Part shown: positions 10,348 through 18,927 of the stretch, piece by piece
Layout of the letters: every line of letters begins with the position of its first letter
Numbering within the stretch: the first letter of the stretch is position 1
Assembly: GCA_016931625.1 (NCBI GenBank)
Contig: JAFGEK010000091.1
Span: 1-53,360 of the forward strand
Origin: Deltaproteobacteria bacterium
GTDB lineage: Bacteria; Myxococcota; XYA12-FULL-58-9; JAFGEK01
Direction of reading: 5' to 3'
DNA: 53,360 bases
Made by a program: the position numbers and the translations under genes
Notes under the pieces: model-generated
The model's database searches: none
What the model saw: only the letters and a program-made list of their open reading frames with translations
What the model was told of the DNA's origin: nothing

Positions 10348-11445
10348 ATGCTTTCAATAGATTTTAATGCACTGCAGCATGGTCCTATTGAAGGACAATT
10401 TCAGCAAGTTATGTTGCCAGCCTTATTAGTGCGTGTGGCTCGCATGCAGCGAACCGGTCGGTTAACATTAACCTACAATAACAATGAGAGAAGCATTTGC
10501 TTCGCAGAAGGTGTACCTACGTCTGCAGGTTCTCGTGCTCTTTCAGAGCATCTTGGTCAGCGATTACGCAAACTAGATCTAATTTCTTCTGAGCAGTTGG
10601 ACCAAGTCGATCAATTGATGTGTAACGAGCCGTTGCAATTTGGCGAAGCCATGAGAAAGCTTGGTATAATACGTGAAGATGAGTTGCGGCGATTATTACG
10701 CACACATCATAATTGGATTTTAACTCAAGCCTTATCCGTCAAAGAAGCGACCGTATCATATTCACCATATGCTTGGGTTCCCACCGATCCTTCAGGGATA
10801 GCTTTTTTACAAACAATCGAGGATGGTATACGTGGTTTTGGTTTATCAATGGTGAAGGATCTTTTAGCAGCAGCTAACAATTGGCTTTTTATATTAAATA
10901 CGGCTGATATTGAATTAGCTAATAAGCTTGGGGCAACAAAGCACACGGTTGAATCTCTTGAGAGATTGCAAGGTATGCCACGCTTGGCTGAGCAAATATT
11001 TGATGCCTGCAATGATAATGCTAATGATGTTACAGGATTAACACTGCTAGTTTGTGGCTTCTTTCGTGCGGTTGCTAAAAAACCAACAGCTAGTAAGCAA
11101 CCGCTTTCATTAGTAGATAATCAAATTTCAGATTTATTAGTTCCCGCGGATAATTCCGTAGTAACTGGGTTAGTAAAAGATCAGCAAAAAAAGGCGACTT
11201 TGCCATCATCCAAGGAAATGTTTGACAGCAAATCGTTTTTTTCTAGAAACTCACCTACTACACAGCGATTAATCATTATTTTTGTTTTTATAGTGATAGG
11301 TCTAGCCTTAGGTCTTATAGGCGGTGTGTTTTTTATGTCGGGTCCCAAAAAAGCTAGCAAAGAAGCTAAAATTGAGAATGTGTCCATTCCTCCCGAGCCG
11401 GATTTAGTGACAAAACCACCAGAGAAGCCGTTGGGTAACGAGTAA
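10348..11445 (+). CDS. DUF4388 (PATAN-like) protein with C-terminal membrane anchor
   Basis: 365 residues. The N-terminus (residues 12-60: GPIEGQFQQVMLPALLVRVA, then RTGRLTL and ICFAEGVP) is the DUF4388/PATAN pattern found in many Myxococcota and cyanobacterial signalling proteins, followed by a helical or winged-helix-like segment up to about residue 165. A single hydrophobic segment near the C-terminus (about 307-331, LIIIFVFIVIGLALGLIGG) is followed by a short Pro-rich periplasmic tail. This predicts a cytoplasmic sensor or adaptor domain anchored in the inner membrane. It sits in a dnaK-PilZ-DUF4388 run. DUF4388 proteins usually act with two-component or GTPase polarity systems, but no partner can be named here. 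Confidence 0.75.
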   Translation: MLSIDFNALQHGPIEGQFQQVMLPALLVRVARMQRTGRLTLTYNNNERSICFAEGVPTSAGSRALSEHLGQRLRKLDLISSEQLDQVDQLMCNEPLQFGEAMRKLGIIREDELRRLLRTHHNWILTQALSVKEATVSYSPYAWVPTDPSGIAFLQTIEDGIRGFGLSMVKDLLAAANNWLFILNTADIELANKLGATKHTVESLERLQGMPRLAEQIFDACNDNANDVTGLTLLVCGFFRAVAKKPTASKQPLSLVDNQISDLLVPADNSVVTGLVKDQQKKATLPSSKEMFDSKSFFSRNSPTTQRLIIIFVFIVIGLALGLIGGVFFMSGPKKASKEAKIENVSIPPEPDLVTKPPEKPLGNE

Positions 11446-11473
11446 AAATCAGAGGTTTATAATTGGTTAGTAT

Positions 11474-11490
11474 TTAAGGACATCCCCTAA
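11474..11490. repeat. Dispersed TAGGG...CCCTA-type motif, copy 1
   Basis: TTAAGGACATCCCCTAA in the gap before the next gene. It matches similar short near-palindromes at 24202-24219, 24281-24296 and 26440-26456, all in gaps between genes. Each can form a short hairpin with a 4-5 base loop. Confidence 0.5.
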
Positions 11491-11625
11491 TAAAATGGCT
11501 CAGCTTTTCTAAAAGTATCAATCATAGCTATAGACAATAAGTTCTGGTTATGTATAATTAATAAAGAAATATTATCAACTATTTAACCGCAACAGTAACA
11601 ACTAGTATAAGATGAGGTGAAAACA

Positions 11626-12840
11626 ATGGCCAACGTTCAAAGTATGCCCGCAAAAACTCAAGAGAATTCCTCAATTTTAGGTAGTGATTTTTCATTGCAG
11701 CCTGGCGGTTTGGCAAAAGTCTTAAGGGGAGAATTTCCTTTTCCGGTAAAGTATATTGATCCGACTAAACAAATTATGTCGTTCTCGGGCGATAAACAGA
11801 CTGTCTACACGTCATTAGTAAAAGTTGCTAATTACAATCGTGATGCAAGTTTGTGTGATGTCACTACAACAGATGAGCTTAAAGAAATTGTAAACATCGC
11901 AAAAGATGATACCCAAGCTATTACTGGCTGGGATGAGGCGGTGTGCATTTCCTTCCAAAGCTATTCAATGGCACACAACAACGATCTTGGTATTTATTTG
12001 TGTAATAGTAACAATTTGCCAGAGGCAGTCTGGCTAAATAGCAATATGGACTCTACTTTTGCTCTATGTATTAAAAGTTGGGCTGAAGTTGAGCTTAAAT
12101 GGCGAAAATGGGACGAACAAGAAGAAGAACCAGACTGGGAAGTTGAGAGTGCCTCATGGCATGAACAAAAAACTTATGATCAACCCATTATTGATTTTTT
12201 TAAACAAATCAATACAGAAGGGGCAACAACGAAACAAATTAAAGAGATGGAGGCTGCTCGCTACTTGTTTGGTTCTCTTTTATTAGCTCTGGCAAAATAT
12301 CCAGACTCAAAAGAGCTTAAGGCTACTCTTGATGCTTTTTGCGATAAGCAAACTTTTGATATTTATGACGGAGTGATTGTTGAGAGTGGCTTAGTAGAGA
12401 AAAATAACAAGCAATTTAAAGCTGCCTACGAAAAGGCAAGTGAAATAACCAACGATGCAGATCGTCTTGATACGCTTAGCCGTTTAGCGTTTGTGGTTAT
12501 GGCTACAGCATATGCTGATCATAATCCATCAACAACCAACGATAAACCAGTGCAAGCAATGAAAGCAACAATTGCATTGTTGCAAGAAGAGAGGAACAAA
12601 AAAGGCGAAAAGGTCTCCCTTGATGGCTATAAGAAGAATAATCCTACATATGAACAGGGCACTTTGAAAGCATTTCCAAAAGCCTATATGGAAATAAATT
12701 TGAGTGCAGCACATCAATCATATTCTAGAGACAGAACTACTTTTAATCTTTTAGGTAAAAACGTTCGCAGTATTAATCGTGCCTCTAATATAAACATTCA
12801 TGTTCCAACTAATGGATATACTAAAGCGTTAAAGAACTAG
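11626..12840 (+). CDS. Hypothetical protein, 404 residues
   Basis: Not recognised. The ATG at 11626 is preferred over a GTG nine bases upstream because GAGGTG (11614-11619) lies at a good distance as Shine-Dalgarno; the GTG falls inside that element. The protein has no signal peptide or membrane segment. It is rich in Lys, Asp and Asn, has a short acidic, Trp-containing loop near residue 155 (WRKWDEQEEEPDWE), and a helical middle and C-terminal part. Codon use looks like the neighbours. It stands alone: 180 bases separate it from the DUF4388 gene and about 180-280 from the next coding region. No function is suggested by sequence or context. Confidence 0.7.
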   Translation: MANVQSMPAKTQENSSILGSDFSLQPGGLAKVLRGEFPFPVKYIDPTKQIMSFSGDKQTVYTSLVKVANYNRDASLCDVTTTDELKEIVNIAKDDTQAITGWDEAVCISFQSYSMAHNNDLGIYLCNSNNLPEAVWLNSNMDSTFALCIKSWAEVELKWRKWDEQEEEPDWEVESASWHEQKTYDQPIIDFFKQINTEGATTKQIKEMEAARYLFGSLLLALAKYPDSKELKATLDAFCDKQTFDIYDGVIVESGLVEKNNKQFKAAYEKASEITNDADRLDTLSRLAFVVMATAYADHNPSTTNDKPVQAMKATIALLQEERNKKGEKVSLDGYKKNNPTYEQGTLKAFPKAYMEINLSAAHQSYSRDRTTFNLLGKNVRSINRASNINIHVPTNGYTKALKN

Positions 12841-13124
12841 TTGCTTTGTTTGGTCTTAGTAAATCCTATTGATTCGAGTGGCACTAATTTAAAAGATAGA
12901 TTCTTAATTTGGTTCCTGTCGATTATATTCCAAATCTTGTAAAGAGTTTTTGCTATCGTCATACAATAATTATAGCTTCGTATTTAAATTTACATTTATA
13001 TTCGTTCTAGTCATCGCTAATGCCACAGTTTCATGAGCTTATAATGGTTATTAATTGCTGGATAAAGCATAAACAGCCATACAAATTGCACTTATATAAT
13101 ATCTGGAGCTGGCTATGCCATTTA

Positions 13125-14546
13125 GTGAAAATAATTCTATCAGTGTTGTTGATAATAACATGGCACTCTGCAGCACTTGCTGATGATGCGCATTATCAAG
13201 ATTTTCTTGTAGGTGGTCGAGCCCTTGGTCTCGGTGGAGCATTTACTAGTATTGCCGATGATCCATCAGGAATTTATTATAATCCTGCTGGCTTAGGTGA
13301 TGTTCGAGGCACGGATTTACAAGTATCTACAAGCTTGTATGGGTTTGAGCGTGGTTCTATCCCTAAAGGGTTGGTAACTCCAGTACCAGGTGCTGATAAC
13401 TTGCGCTTAGAATTTACTGATTTAATTATTATTCCAGCTAGTGCAGGCTTTGTTCGTACTTTTGGTGAGTTAGACAGCGAGCGGCGTCCGCGGCAAGCGT
13501 ATGGGTTATCAGTTGTAGTTCCATCGTATCGTAGTTTTACGGCAGGGCTTGGTGGTGATGCCACAGACCCTTCACAAAAATTATTACTACGCTCATATCA
13601 ACGTCGTGTAATTGATCGTGAATTATGGACAGGTTTTGGCATTGGTCGTCGTATGACCTCTCAATTACGTTTAGGTATATCAGCATATTACATATTACGC
13701 AGTTTAACCGACCGCGAAAATGTTTTAGTTAGTGAGCATGTTGATGTTGAGGCTACAAACACTACCCCTGCAATGAGCTATGATCGCTTTCAATCAGTGA
13801 CAGATGATATAACTTTAATTAACGGTAGCATTATTTTCATTGGAGGTTTGCGCTATACACTAACACCAAAAATCGCAATGGGGCTTTCGTTATATTCACC
13901 GTCGGTTCCCATACATTCGCAAGTTCGTTTGGCCTTTTCTCGCGCTACTGCAAACCCGCAAGTGACCAATGGTCAACCATCTACTCTTGAAAACTTAACG
14001 CTATCTGGTTTTAGTAAACAAAAACATGCACCAGCGGCACGTTTTGGTATTAGCTTTATACAAAAATATAAATTTACTTTAAGCCTTGATATTTCATTTC
14101 ATGCTCCGGTTTCTTATAGCCTCATTAGACCCAATGCTAATGACGCCGAACGTTTTCAAAGTTTTCGTAGTCGTTTACCTTTTGATCCGGATATTAGTCG
14201 CCGCGCGGTAGTAAATTTTAATCTTGGCGCAGAATTTTTAATTATTAGAGAAGTTAGCATTGCTGGTGGCTTTTTTAGTGATTTTTCCAGTGCCCCCCGT
14301 ATTGCAAAAAGTCCCATTGGCGATCAGGCGCCAGATGTAGATTTATTCGGTATGTCTGTTTCTATTGGTTATTTTGGGCAACATACACTTTCACGCTTAG
14401 GTGTAATGTATAGTTTAGGTACTGGGTATGATGTTATACCTGAAAGTGATATTGATAGACTTACTGAGGGGCAACAAGCATTTAGACGGGTGGCATATTT
14501 TCAATCGTTTTTCTACGTGTTTCTTTCAAGTACTTTTCGATACTAA
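13125..14546 (+). CDS. FadL/OmpP1/PorV-family outer-membrane beta-barrel protein
   Basis: Outer-membrane barrel protein. From the GTG at 13125 the product begins with a clean signal peptide (VKIILSVLLIITWHSAALA, cleaved before DDAHYQ); an in-frame ATG at 13020 would put 35 extra residues in front of it, so the GTG is preferred although no strong ribosome binding site supports either. The mature N-terminus VGGRALGLGGAFTSIADD followed by YYNPAGLGD is the family signature of the hatch region of FadL/TodX transporters and PorV-like proteins. The rest alternates in beta-strand fashion and ends in SSTFRY with a C-terminal aromatic typical of BAM substrates. FadL proteins import hydrophobic compounds such as fatty acids; PorV-like ones serve in secretion. 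Substrate unknown. Confidence 0.85.
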   Translation: MKIILSVLLIITWHSAALADDAHYQDFLVGGRALGLGGAFTSIADDPSGIYYNPAGLGDVRGTDLQVSTSLYGFERGSIPKGLVTPVPGADNLRLEFTDLIIIPASAGFVRTFGELDSERRPRQAYGLSVVVPSYRSFTAGLGGDATDPSQKLLLRSYQRRVIDRELWTGFGIGRRMTSQLRLGISAYYILRSLTDRENVLVSEHVDVEATNTTPAMSYDRFQSVTDDITLINGSIIFIGGLRYTLTPKIAMGLSLYSPSVPIHSQVRLAFSRATANPQVTNGQPSTLENLTLSGFSKQKHAPAARFGISFIQKYKFTLSLDISFHAPVSYSLIRPNANDAERFQSFRSRLPFDPDISRRAVVNFNLGAEFLIIREVSIAGGFFSDFSSAPRIAKSPIGDQAPDVDLFGMSVSIGYFGQHTLSRLGVMYSLGTGYDVIPESDIDRLTEGQQAFRRVAYFQSFFYVFLSSTFRY

Positions 14547-14580
14547 TGCTTATAGCAATTTCCTCTTGAATTGATTTACT

Positions 14581-14702
14581 GCGACACGACATACCTGCCT
14601 GCAAATGGCGGCCTCGTCATTTCGCTGCTCGAAATATGTCCAATATTACTGCGCTGCTCACTCCTCGGGCGCCATTTTCGGCGACGGTCTGCCGTGTCTC
14701 GC
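14581..14702. repeat. Structured GC-richer intergenic element
   Basis: A ~120-base stretch between two convergent genes, visibly richer in G and C than its surroundings. It holds nested inverted repeats: a perfect hairpin ATTTCG-CTGCT-CGAAAT (14619-14635), an 8-base pair AAATGGCG (14603-14610) with CGCCATTT (14670-14677), and near-complementary ends GCGACACG (14581) and CGTGTCTCGC (14693-14702). It could be a dispersed repeat, a small RNA or a bidirectional terminator. The open frame through it (14571-14765) is not convincing. Confidence 0.45.
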
Positions 14703-14761
14703 TACAATCACTTCAAGAGGCAACTGCTATTAACTATTTTGCATTTATATGTGGAGAATGT

Positions 14762-15325
14762 TTAAAAAAATTTTGGATCATGATTAGCAAAACGAGAACG
14801 CAGCAATAATATGAATGCTGCAACGCTTATGTACATCAATATGCCAAGCCACCCAGCAAGCTGAGTTACAAATAATGCAGCTTGATCCTGCCAAAAAGCG
14901 TCGTATTCACCAATAAATATTAAGCGTTTATTAAAAATTATCGAGCCTATGAGAATGATTAGGCCAGCAATAATCGTACTTAGATAAGCTAGCCAAGTTT
15001 TTCCCAGCAAGACACCTTTGCGAGTTATGAAAAAGCCAGCAATGGCACCGAGATAATTTAATAGCACTGCTAAAAAGGATATAAAACCAAACCAATGTTC
15101 AAGTTGGGGAAATATCTGCGGATCAAAAAGATATAACATCGACCATTGTGGATAAAAACGAAATAAATAAGTCGCCAGCGGAGTAAAAAACAATGATTCA
15201 AAGAGTATTAGAGCTAATAGTGGCCAACTGATAAATTCTCTATGCAGGGCGGGTGAGCGTTGCAGCGATAAAACGATCAAACCACCGAGGCCAATATTTA
15301 CTGCAAAATTTAACAAAATAGGCAT
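14762..15325 (-). CDS. Small integral membrane protein, unknown function
   Basis: 187 residues with about five hydrophobic segments (for example VNIGLGGLIVLSL, LLALILFESLFFTPLATYL, FISFLAVLLNYLGAIAGFF, LAYLSTIIAGLIILIGSII and LAGWLGILMYISVAAFILLL), so an inner-membrane protein. I recognise no family motif and no charged residues that would suggest a transport path. It is transcribed towards the structured element and divergently from the MglA-like GTPase gene, with only about 31 bases between the two starts, so both promoters would have to overlap the neighbouring sequence. No functional clue beyond that arrangement. Confidence 0.7.
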   Translation of the reverse strand: MPILLNFAVNIGLGGLIVLSLQRSPALHREFISWPLLALILFESLFFTPLATYLFRFYPQWSMLYLFDPQIFPQLEHWFGFISFLAVLLNYLGAIAGFFITRKGVLLGKTWLAYLSTIIAGLIILIGSIIFNKRLIFIGEYDAFWQDQAALFVTQLAGWLGILMYISVAAFILLLRSRFANHDPKFF

Positions 15326-15356
15326 AAGTGCTTAACCAATCTTGAACATAAGCCAG

Positions 15357-16421
15357 ATGAGATTATACTATCATCCGGTGTCATCTATTAACTTTCATAC
15401 TAAAGAGATTTCGGTCAAGATTGTTTACTATGGTCCGGGTCTATGCGGAAAGACAACGTCTCTGCATACGATCTACAATTCACTTCCAGAAGATCGGCGT
15501 CCACAGCTTGTCTCACTAGCAACCGAGGTTGACCGAACCATATTTTTTGATTTTCTTCCGGTAACTGCTTACCGCATTCGTGATTTTATTGTGCGATTGC
15601 AGCTTTATACCGTACCAGGTCAAGTTTTTTATAATGCCACACGTAAGTTGGTATTGAACGGAGTTGATGGCATTCTTTTCGTGCTCGATTCCCAAACTGG
15701 CATGAAAGACTCAAACCTTGAGAGTATGCAAAACCTTGAGGATAATTTGGCCGAATTGGGTCTTGAAACAAGTCGTGTACCTATGGTGCTGCAATATAAT
15801 AAACGCGATCTTTCAGACATTTTTACCATCGAAGAAATGGAGAGTCTGTATAATCGCAATGGTCTACCAGCTTTTTCTTCGATTGCTACCAGAGGAGACG
15901 GACTTCTTGAGGCATTAAAATCTATTAGCCAAATGGTAGTAAATGATTTAGTTCACAAGGGGCTCGGCAGACAATTAACGCAGCCTGCTTCAGATACCCC
16001 AACTTCAACAGCAACAAGTGTAAATACAGATACTACAACTATAGGGGCTGCGCCGCGTAGCGTTGAAGAGGCGGTAAGTCGCGCTGCAGTACCGACAGAA
16101 CATCGTAGTAGCATTGGCCTTTGGCCTGTTGGTGATATCGAGCCACTTGGGGCACAAATTGAGGCGGCGTTAAGAACTGCCAATTGGCAAAATGTTATTT
16201 TGGCAATTGAGCAATTAGTACAGCTTCAAGCTCGTAAGTGGGCTGCTTCAGAAGGGCTAAATAAAGAAGACCCTTTCACTCATTTTTTGCTAATGCGAGG
16301 TATTGCACCGGCTCGTTATCGCGCCCTATGGGAAGCTAGCAAAGCCTTAAGGGCGGGGCAGACTGTGGGGCGAGCAGAGGCAATGAGCGCTTTAGTTTTA
16401 GCGTTAGAGACTCTTTGGTAA
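15357..16421 (+). CDS. MglA-like small GTPase with C-terminal extension
   Basis: 354 residues from the ATG at 15357 (a TTG at 15342 is less likely). Residues 1-200 are a bacterial Ras-like GTPase of the MglA family: P-loop GPGLCGKT at 26-33, SLATEVDRTIFFDFLP at 53-68, the MglA-type switch motif TVPGQ at 85-89 (Thr where Ras has Asp), and NKRD at 148-151. MglA sets the leading pole and activates gliding and type IV pilus motility in Myxococcus. Unlike 195-residue MglA, this protein continues with a Thr/Ser-rich linker (about 205-240) and a helical C-terminal domain of about 110 residues I do not recognise. No MglB/Roadblock gene adjoins it. It lies 10 kb upstream of a Glt-like envelope operon. 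Confidence 0.85.
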   Translation: MRLYYHPVSSINFHTKEISVKIVYYGPGLCGKTTSLHTIYNSLPEDRRPQLVSLATEVDRTIFFDFLPVTAYRIRDFIVRLQLYTVPGQVFYNATRKLVLNGVDGILFVLDSQTGMKDSNLESMQNLEDNLAELGLETSRVPMVLQYNKRDLSDIFTIEEMESLYNRNGLPAFSSIATRGDGLLEALKSISQMVVNDLVHKGLGRQLTQPASDTPTSTATSVNTDTTTIGAAPRSVEEAVSRAAVPTEHRSSIGLWPVGDIEPLGAQIEAALRTANWQNVILAIEQLVQLQARKWAASEGLNKEDPFTHFLLMRGIAPARYRALWEASKALRAGQTVGRAEAMSALVLALETLW

Positions 16422-16440
16422 AACAGTGCAAATAAGGCAG

Positions 16441-17199
16441 TTAACTTTTGTTCATATCTTCAGCGAGGTAACTTAAGATAACTTCGTCGAGAGATTTTTC
16501 GCTAATCAAATCTTCTCCGAAAATTGAATCAACAGCACTTTCATTTTTTGATTCAAAAGCGCGCGCGAGTGTTTCAGCTTCAATAACAGTTTCATTTTGC
16601 GGTGCTGGAGGCGGTGGTGCATATCTAGTAATGTTAGATTGGCTAGTTTTATATCCAGGTGGAGCTGGTGGTGGAGGTAGACCACGCGTGATTGGAGTGG
16701 TTACTGGCATGCCACCTTCACTTGGTTTGGTTGATGGTTGTAAAGGTAAATTAGCCGCAGTAATTGGTGTAACAGGCGGTAATTTAGTTGGAGATATTTC
16801 AGGTATAGGTACCTGAGGACCTTTTTGGTTTGTATCTTTGTTAGATATTGATGGTCCAATCAGTGAACTGCGATGTTGCGCCCCAGCTTCTACATTTAAA
16901 GGCGCTGGACCATTAAGCCTTGCAGCATTGACAGAGCGTTCAGCAATTTTATAGTCAAACCGGCCATTAATAAGGTCACGTAACATAGACTTATGCTGAT
17001 CTTGCATAAGCTCAACTAGCATTTCTTTTAAACGCTCACTTTGGGCAATGTCGGCATACGAAGTTTTACGTGTATCGATAATATTACCACCGACAAATAA
17101 GTGGGTAATTATATGTGGATTATCAACACCTGAATCTTCAGTTTGAACGTGAAAAATCGTCTCTTGGTATTTTATGTTGTGATTATAGCCAGGGATCAT
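16441..17199 (-). CDS. Conserved hypothetical protein with proline-rich middle
   Basis: 252 residues. The first ~95 residues form a conserved, compact segment (PGYNHNIKYQETIFHVQTED, then GVDNPHIITHLFVGG and RKTSYADIA) that I remember as the hallmark of a hypothetical protein widespread in Deltaproteobacteria/Myxococcota; its function is not known. After it come low-complexity Pro/Thr-rich stretches (PPPPAPP near residue 175 and again near 195) and a short acidic C-terminal helix. No signal peptide or membrane segment. The start is the methionine just before the conserved segment, and the gene reads away from tRNA-His, which is immediately upstream on the same strand. Confidence 0.75.
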   Translation of the reverse strand: MIPGYNHNIKYQETIFHVQTEDSGVDNPHIITHLFVGGNIIDTRKTSYADIAQSERLKEMLVELMQDQHKSMLRDLINGRFDYKIAERSVNAARLNGPAPLNVEAGAQHRSSLIGPSISNKDTNQKGPQVPIPEISPTKLPPVTPITAANLPLQPSTKPSEGGMPVTTPITRGLPPPPAPPGYKTSQSNITRYAPPPPAPQNETVIEAETLARAFESKNESAVDSIFGEDLISEKSLDEVILSYLAEDMNKS

Positions 17200-17223
17200 G
17201 GCGCAAATATCATTAAAGTGAGA

Positions 17224-17300
17224 TGGGGTGAGCGAGGGGATTTGAACCCCCGACCGTTGGAGCCACAGTCCAATGCTCTGCCTACTGAGCTACGCTCACC
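17224..17300 (-). tRNA. tRNA-His (anticodon GTG)
   Basis: Read on the minus strand, the gene starts GGTGAGCGTAGCTCAG and ends GCTCACC plus an encoded CCA. The acceptor arms GGTGAGC and GCTCACC pair completely, which includes the extra G at position -1 characteristic of tRNA-His. The anticodon stem-loop TTGGA-CTGTGGC-TCCAA gives anticodon GTG (His), and the T-arm GGGGGTTCAAATCCCC is canonical. Length with CCA and G-1 is 77. Confidence 0.97.
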
Positions 17301-17387
17301 ACGCAAATAACAATCGAGGCCGCTATTAAAACTTTGCTGACATGCTGTCAACGTTTGGCGGCACATTTATCATGCCTTTCTAAGAAA

Positions 17388-17810
17388 TCAAAACTGAGCT
17401 AACCCAGCATCACCGCCGCGACAACGCATGCATAGACGATTACCAGGACCAGTCGATAAAAATACACGATCACAAGAAAGACAAGTGCGAGCACCAAGAC
17501 TTGAAGGCATTGGCCGACGTACAGGTCTTTCGCCAGCAAGATCAGCAGCAACACCTTTAACCTGTCGAAGAAGAGCTTCGCTTAATCCTAATTCTGCAGC
17601 TCGTCGTAGTACTGCACTTGGTGCTAAACCCTCTTTCTGCATTTCATCTAGCAATGCTTTACGATCATTGAGCATGCCTTCGATAATGCGACGGTCAAGA
17701 ACCGGATCATCTTTAAACATCGATTTTTCATTACCTACTGGAGGTAATTCGCAATTTTCAAATTCATGAGAATCTGTTTTTGCTTCACTAAGTGCTAAGT
17801 CTTTCGTCAT
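17388..17810 (-). CDS. Hypothetical protein with C-terminal zinc-ribbon-like motif
   Basis: 140 residues, cytoplasmic. The N-terminal half is acidic, the middle has a helical, helix-turn-helix-like segment (VLRRAAELGLSEALLRQV, residues about 65-82), and the C-terminus has two CxxC knuckles (CLSCDRVF then CMRCRG) spaced like a zinc ribbon. This combination suggests a small DNA- or RNA-binding regulator, but no family is recognised. It is the first gene upstream of tRNA-His on the minus strand and is about 215 bases from the next gene on that strand. The ATG follows an A-rich stretch with no clear Shine-Dalgarno. Function unassigned. Confidence 0.65.
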   Translation of the reverse strand: MTKDLALSEAKTDSHEFENCELPPVGNEKSMFKDDPVLDRRIIEGMLNDRKALLDEMQKEGLAPSAVLRRAAELGLSEALLRQVKGVAADLAGERPVRRPMPSSLGARTCLSCDRVFLSTGPGNRLCMRCRGGDAGLAQF

Positions 17811-18024
17811 TTTTTCTTTTTGCCGTTTTGTTGCTGTTAATGAAGAAGTGTTAGTGGTTTTTTATGGAGCCTGCTGTTTAACCATTTCTTTATAATAAGT
17901 ACCAATATGATGGGGAAAATTCCCACCAACTGGACTCCTGAATTTAGCAGAATTATCACGAAGTTGGCAATCAATATCTGCTATAAAGCCTAAGCTGTTT
18001 ATGCTTTACGGATCGAAGGTAGGA

Positions 18025-18828
18025 TTAATAAAGTGGTGATTTTTTTTGTCGGCGTCTGCTTTTAGTCTTGTGACGTTTTTCCCATTCGTCAAAACGCTTT
18101 GCCAGCCAAATAGCTCCACTAACACCAGCAATAAATCCTACTATTCCAAACGAAAAGTCAAACGAACCTGGATCATTGCCACCACTTAATAATTTACCTA
18201 CTAAAACAACAATAACAGTAATTGATATAATTGACAGTGTTACCCATTTAAACCATGGTGGCAGGGTAATATTGTAACTTTTAGTGGAACTAATTCGTTT
18301 GGCTGAAGCTTGCATCAATAGCCAGCGACCAAGCACTATGCCGATAGCAACGGCACCTCCAGCAGCAAGAAACCAACCTGCACCATAGTTGCTACCTTGT
18401 TGATAGTATGAACTGGCTGGAACATACAGAATTGCACCTGCACCGCCTAAAACAACAATTAGGGTCAACCAACGCTGCAGGGCTGATGGTGGTTTCTGCT
18501 CTTTATTTTGTAGTTTTGCCGCTCTTGCAGCATAGCGTTCAGCCGCAGCAAGACCCCAAAGCCACAGCCATCTACCAAGTAATATGCCTACGAATATTCC
18601 AATTCCGGCAAGTATGAAACTAATAGTGCTATTTTCGCCTAATAAGCGAAACCAATCAGTATTAGGTATCCATAAAATTACCCCCATGGCGCTTGCTAAA
18701 ATTATTAAACCAACCCATCGCCAAGCTTCAGAAGGGTGCTCATCGATATCAATATCTGAAAGATCGAGTGCACTCAGGTCAATACCTTTAAGTTCTTCAA
18801 TCTCTTGCTCTTGCTCAGAGTGCTGCAC
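18025..18828 (-). CDS. Membrane protein made of three internal repeats
   Basis: 267 residues. After an acidic N-terminal tail (LSALDLSDIDIDEHP), the protein repeats a unit of two membrane segments three times: a Trp-started helix (WRWVGLIILASAMG; RWLTLIVVLGGAGA; WFKWVTLSIISITV), a short loop, and a glycine-rich helix ending in G-x-x-L/W (GIFVGILLGRWLW; GAVAIGIVLGRWLL; GFIAGVSGAIWLA). The C-terminus is strongly basic (KRHKTKSRRRQKK), so both ends should be cytoplasmic if six helices span the membrane. Internal triplication with GxxxG-like faces suggests a homomeric packing protein, but I recognise no family. It is transcribed divergently from miaA. Confidence 0.7.
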   Translation of the reverse strand: MQHSEQEQEIEELKGIDLSALDLSDIDIDEHPSEAWRWVGLIILASAMGVILWIPNTDWFRLLGENSTISFILAGIGIFVGILLGRWLWLWGLAAAERYAARAAKLQNKEQKPPSALQRWLTLIVVLGGAGAILYVPASSYYQQGSNYGAGWFLAAGGAVAIGIVLGRWLLMQASAKRISSTKSYNITLPPWFKWVTLSIISITVIVVLVGKLLSGGNDPGSFDFSFGIVGFIAGVSGAIWLAKRFDEWEKRHKTKSRRRQKKSPLY

Positions 18829-18927
18829 ATTGACCTCGTTAAGTTATATATCTTTTATAGTAGCTCGATAACTATCCTATTGTCAGTAGACAACCGTGTT
18901 TATGATAATTAGAAACGAAAAAAAATT

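Noticed and set aside
14581-14702. Integron attC site
   Set aside because: No core GTTRRRY / RYYYAAC ends, and no integrase in the window.
14571-14765. 64-codon open frame on the plus strand between two convergent genes
   Set aside because: Lies entirely over the nested inverted repeats, has no ribosome binding site and no recognisable protein; treated as a by-product of the repeat.
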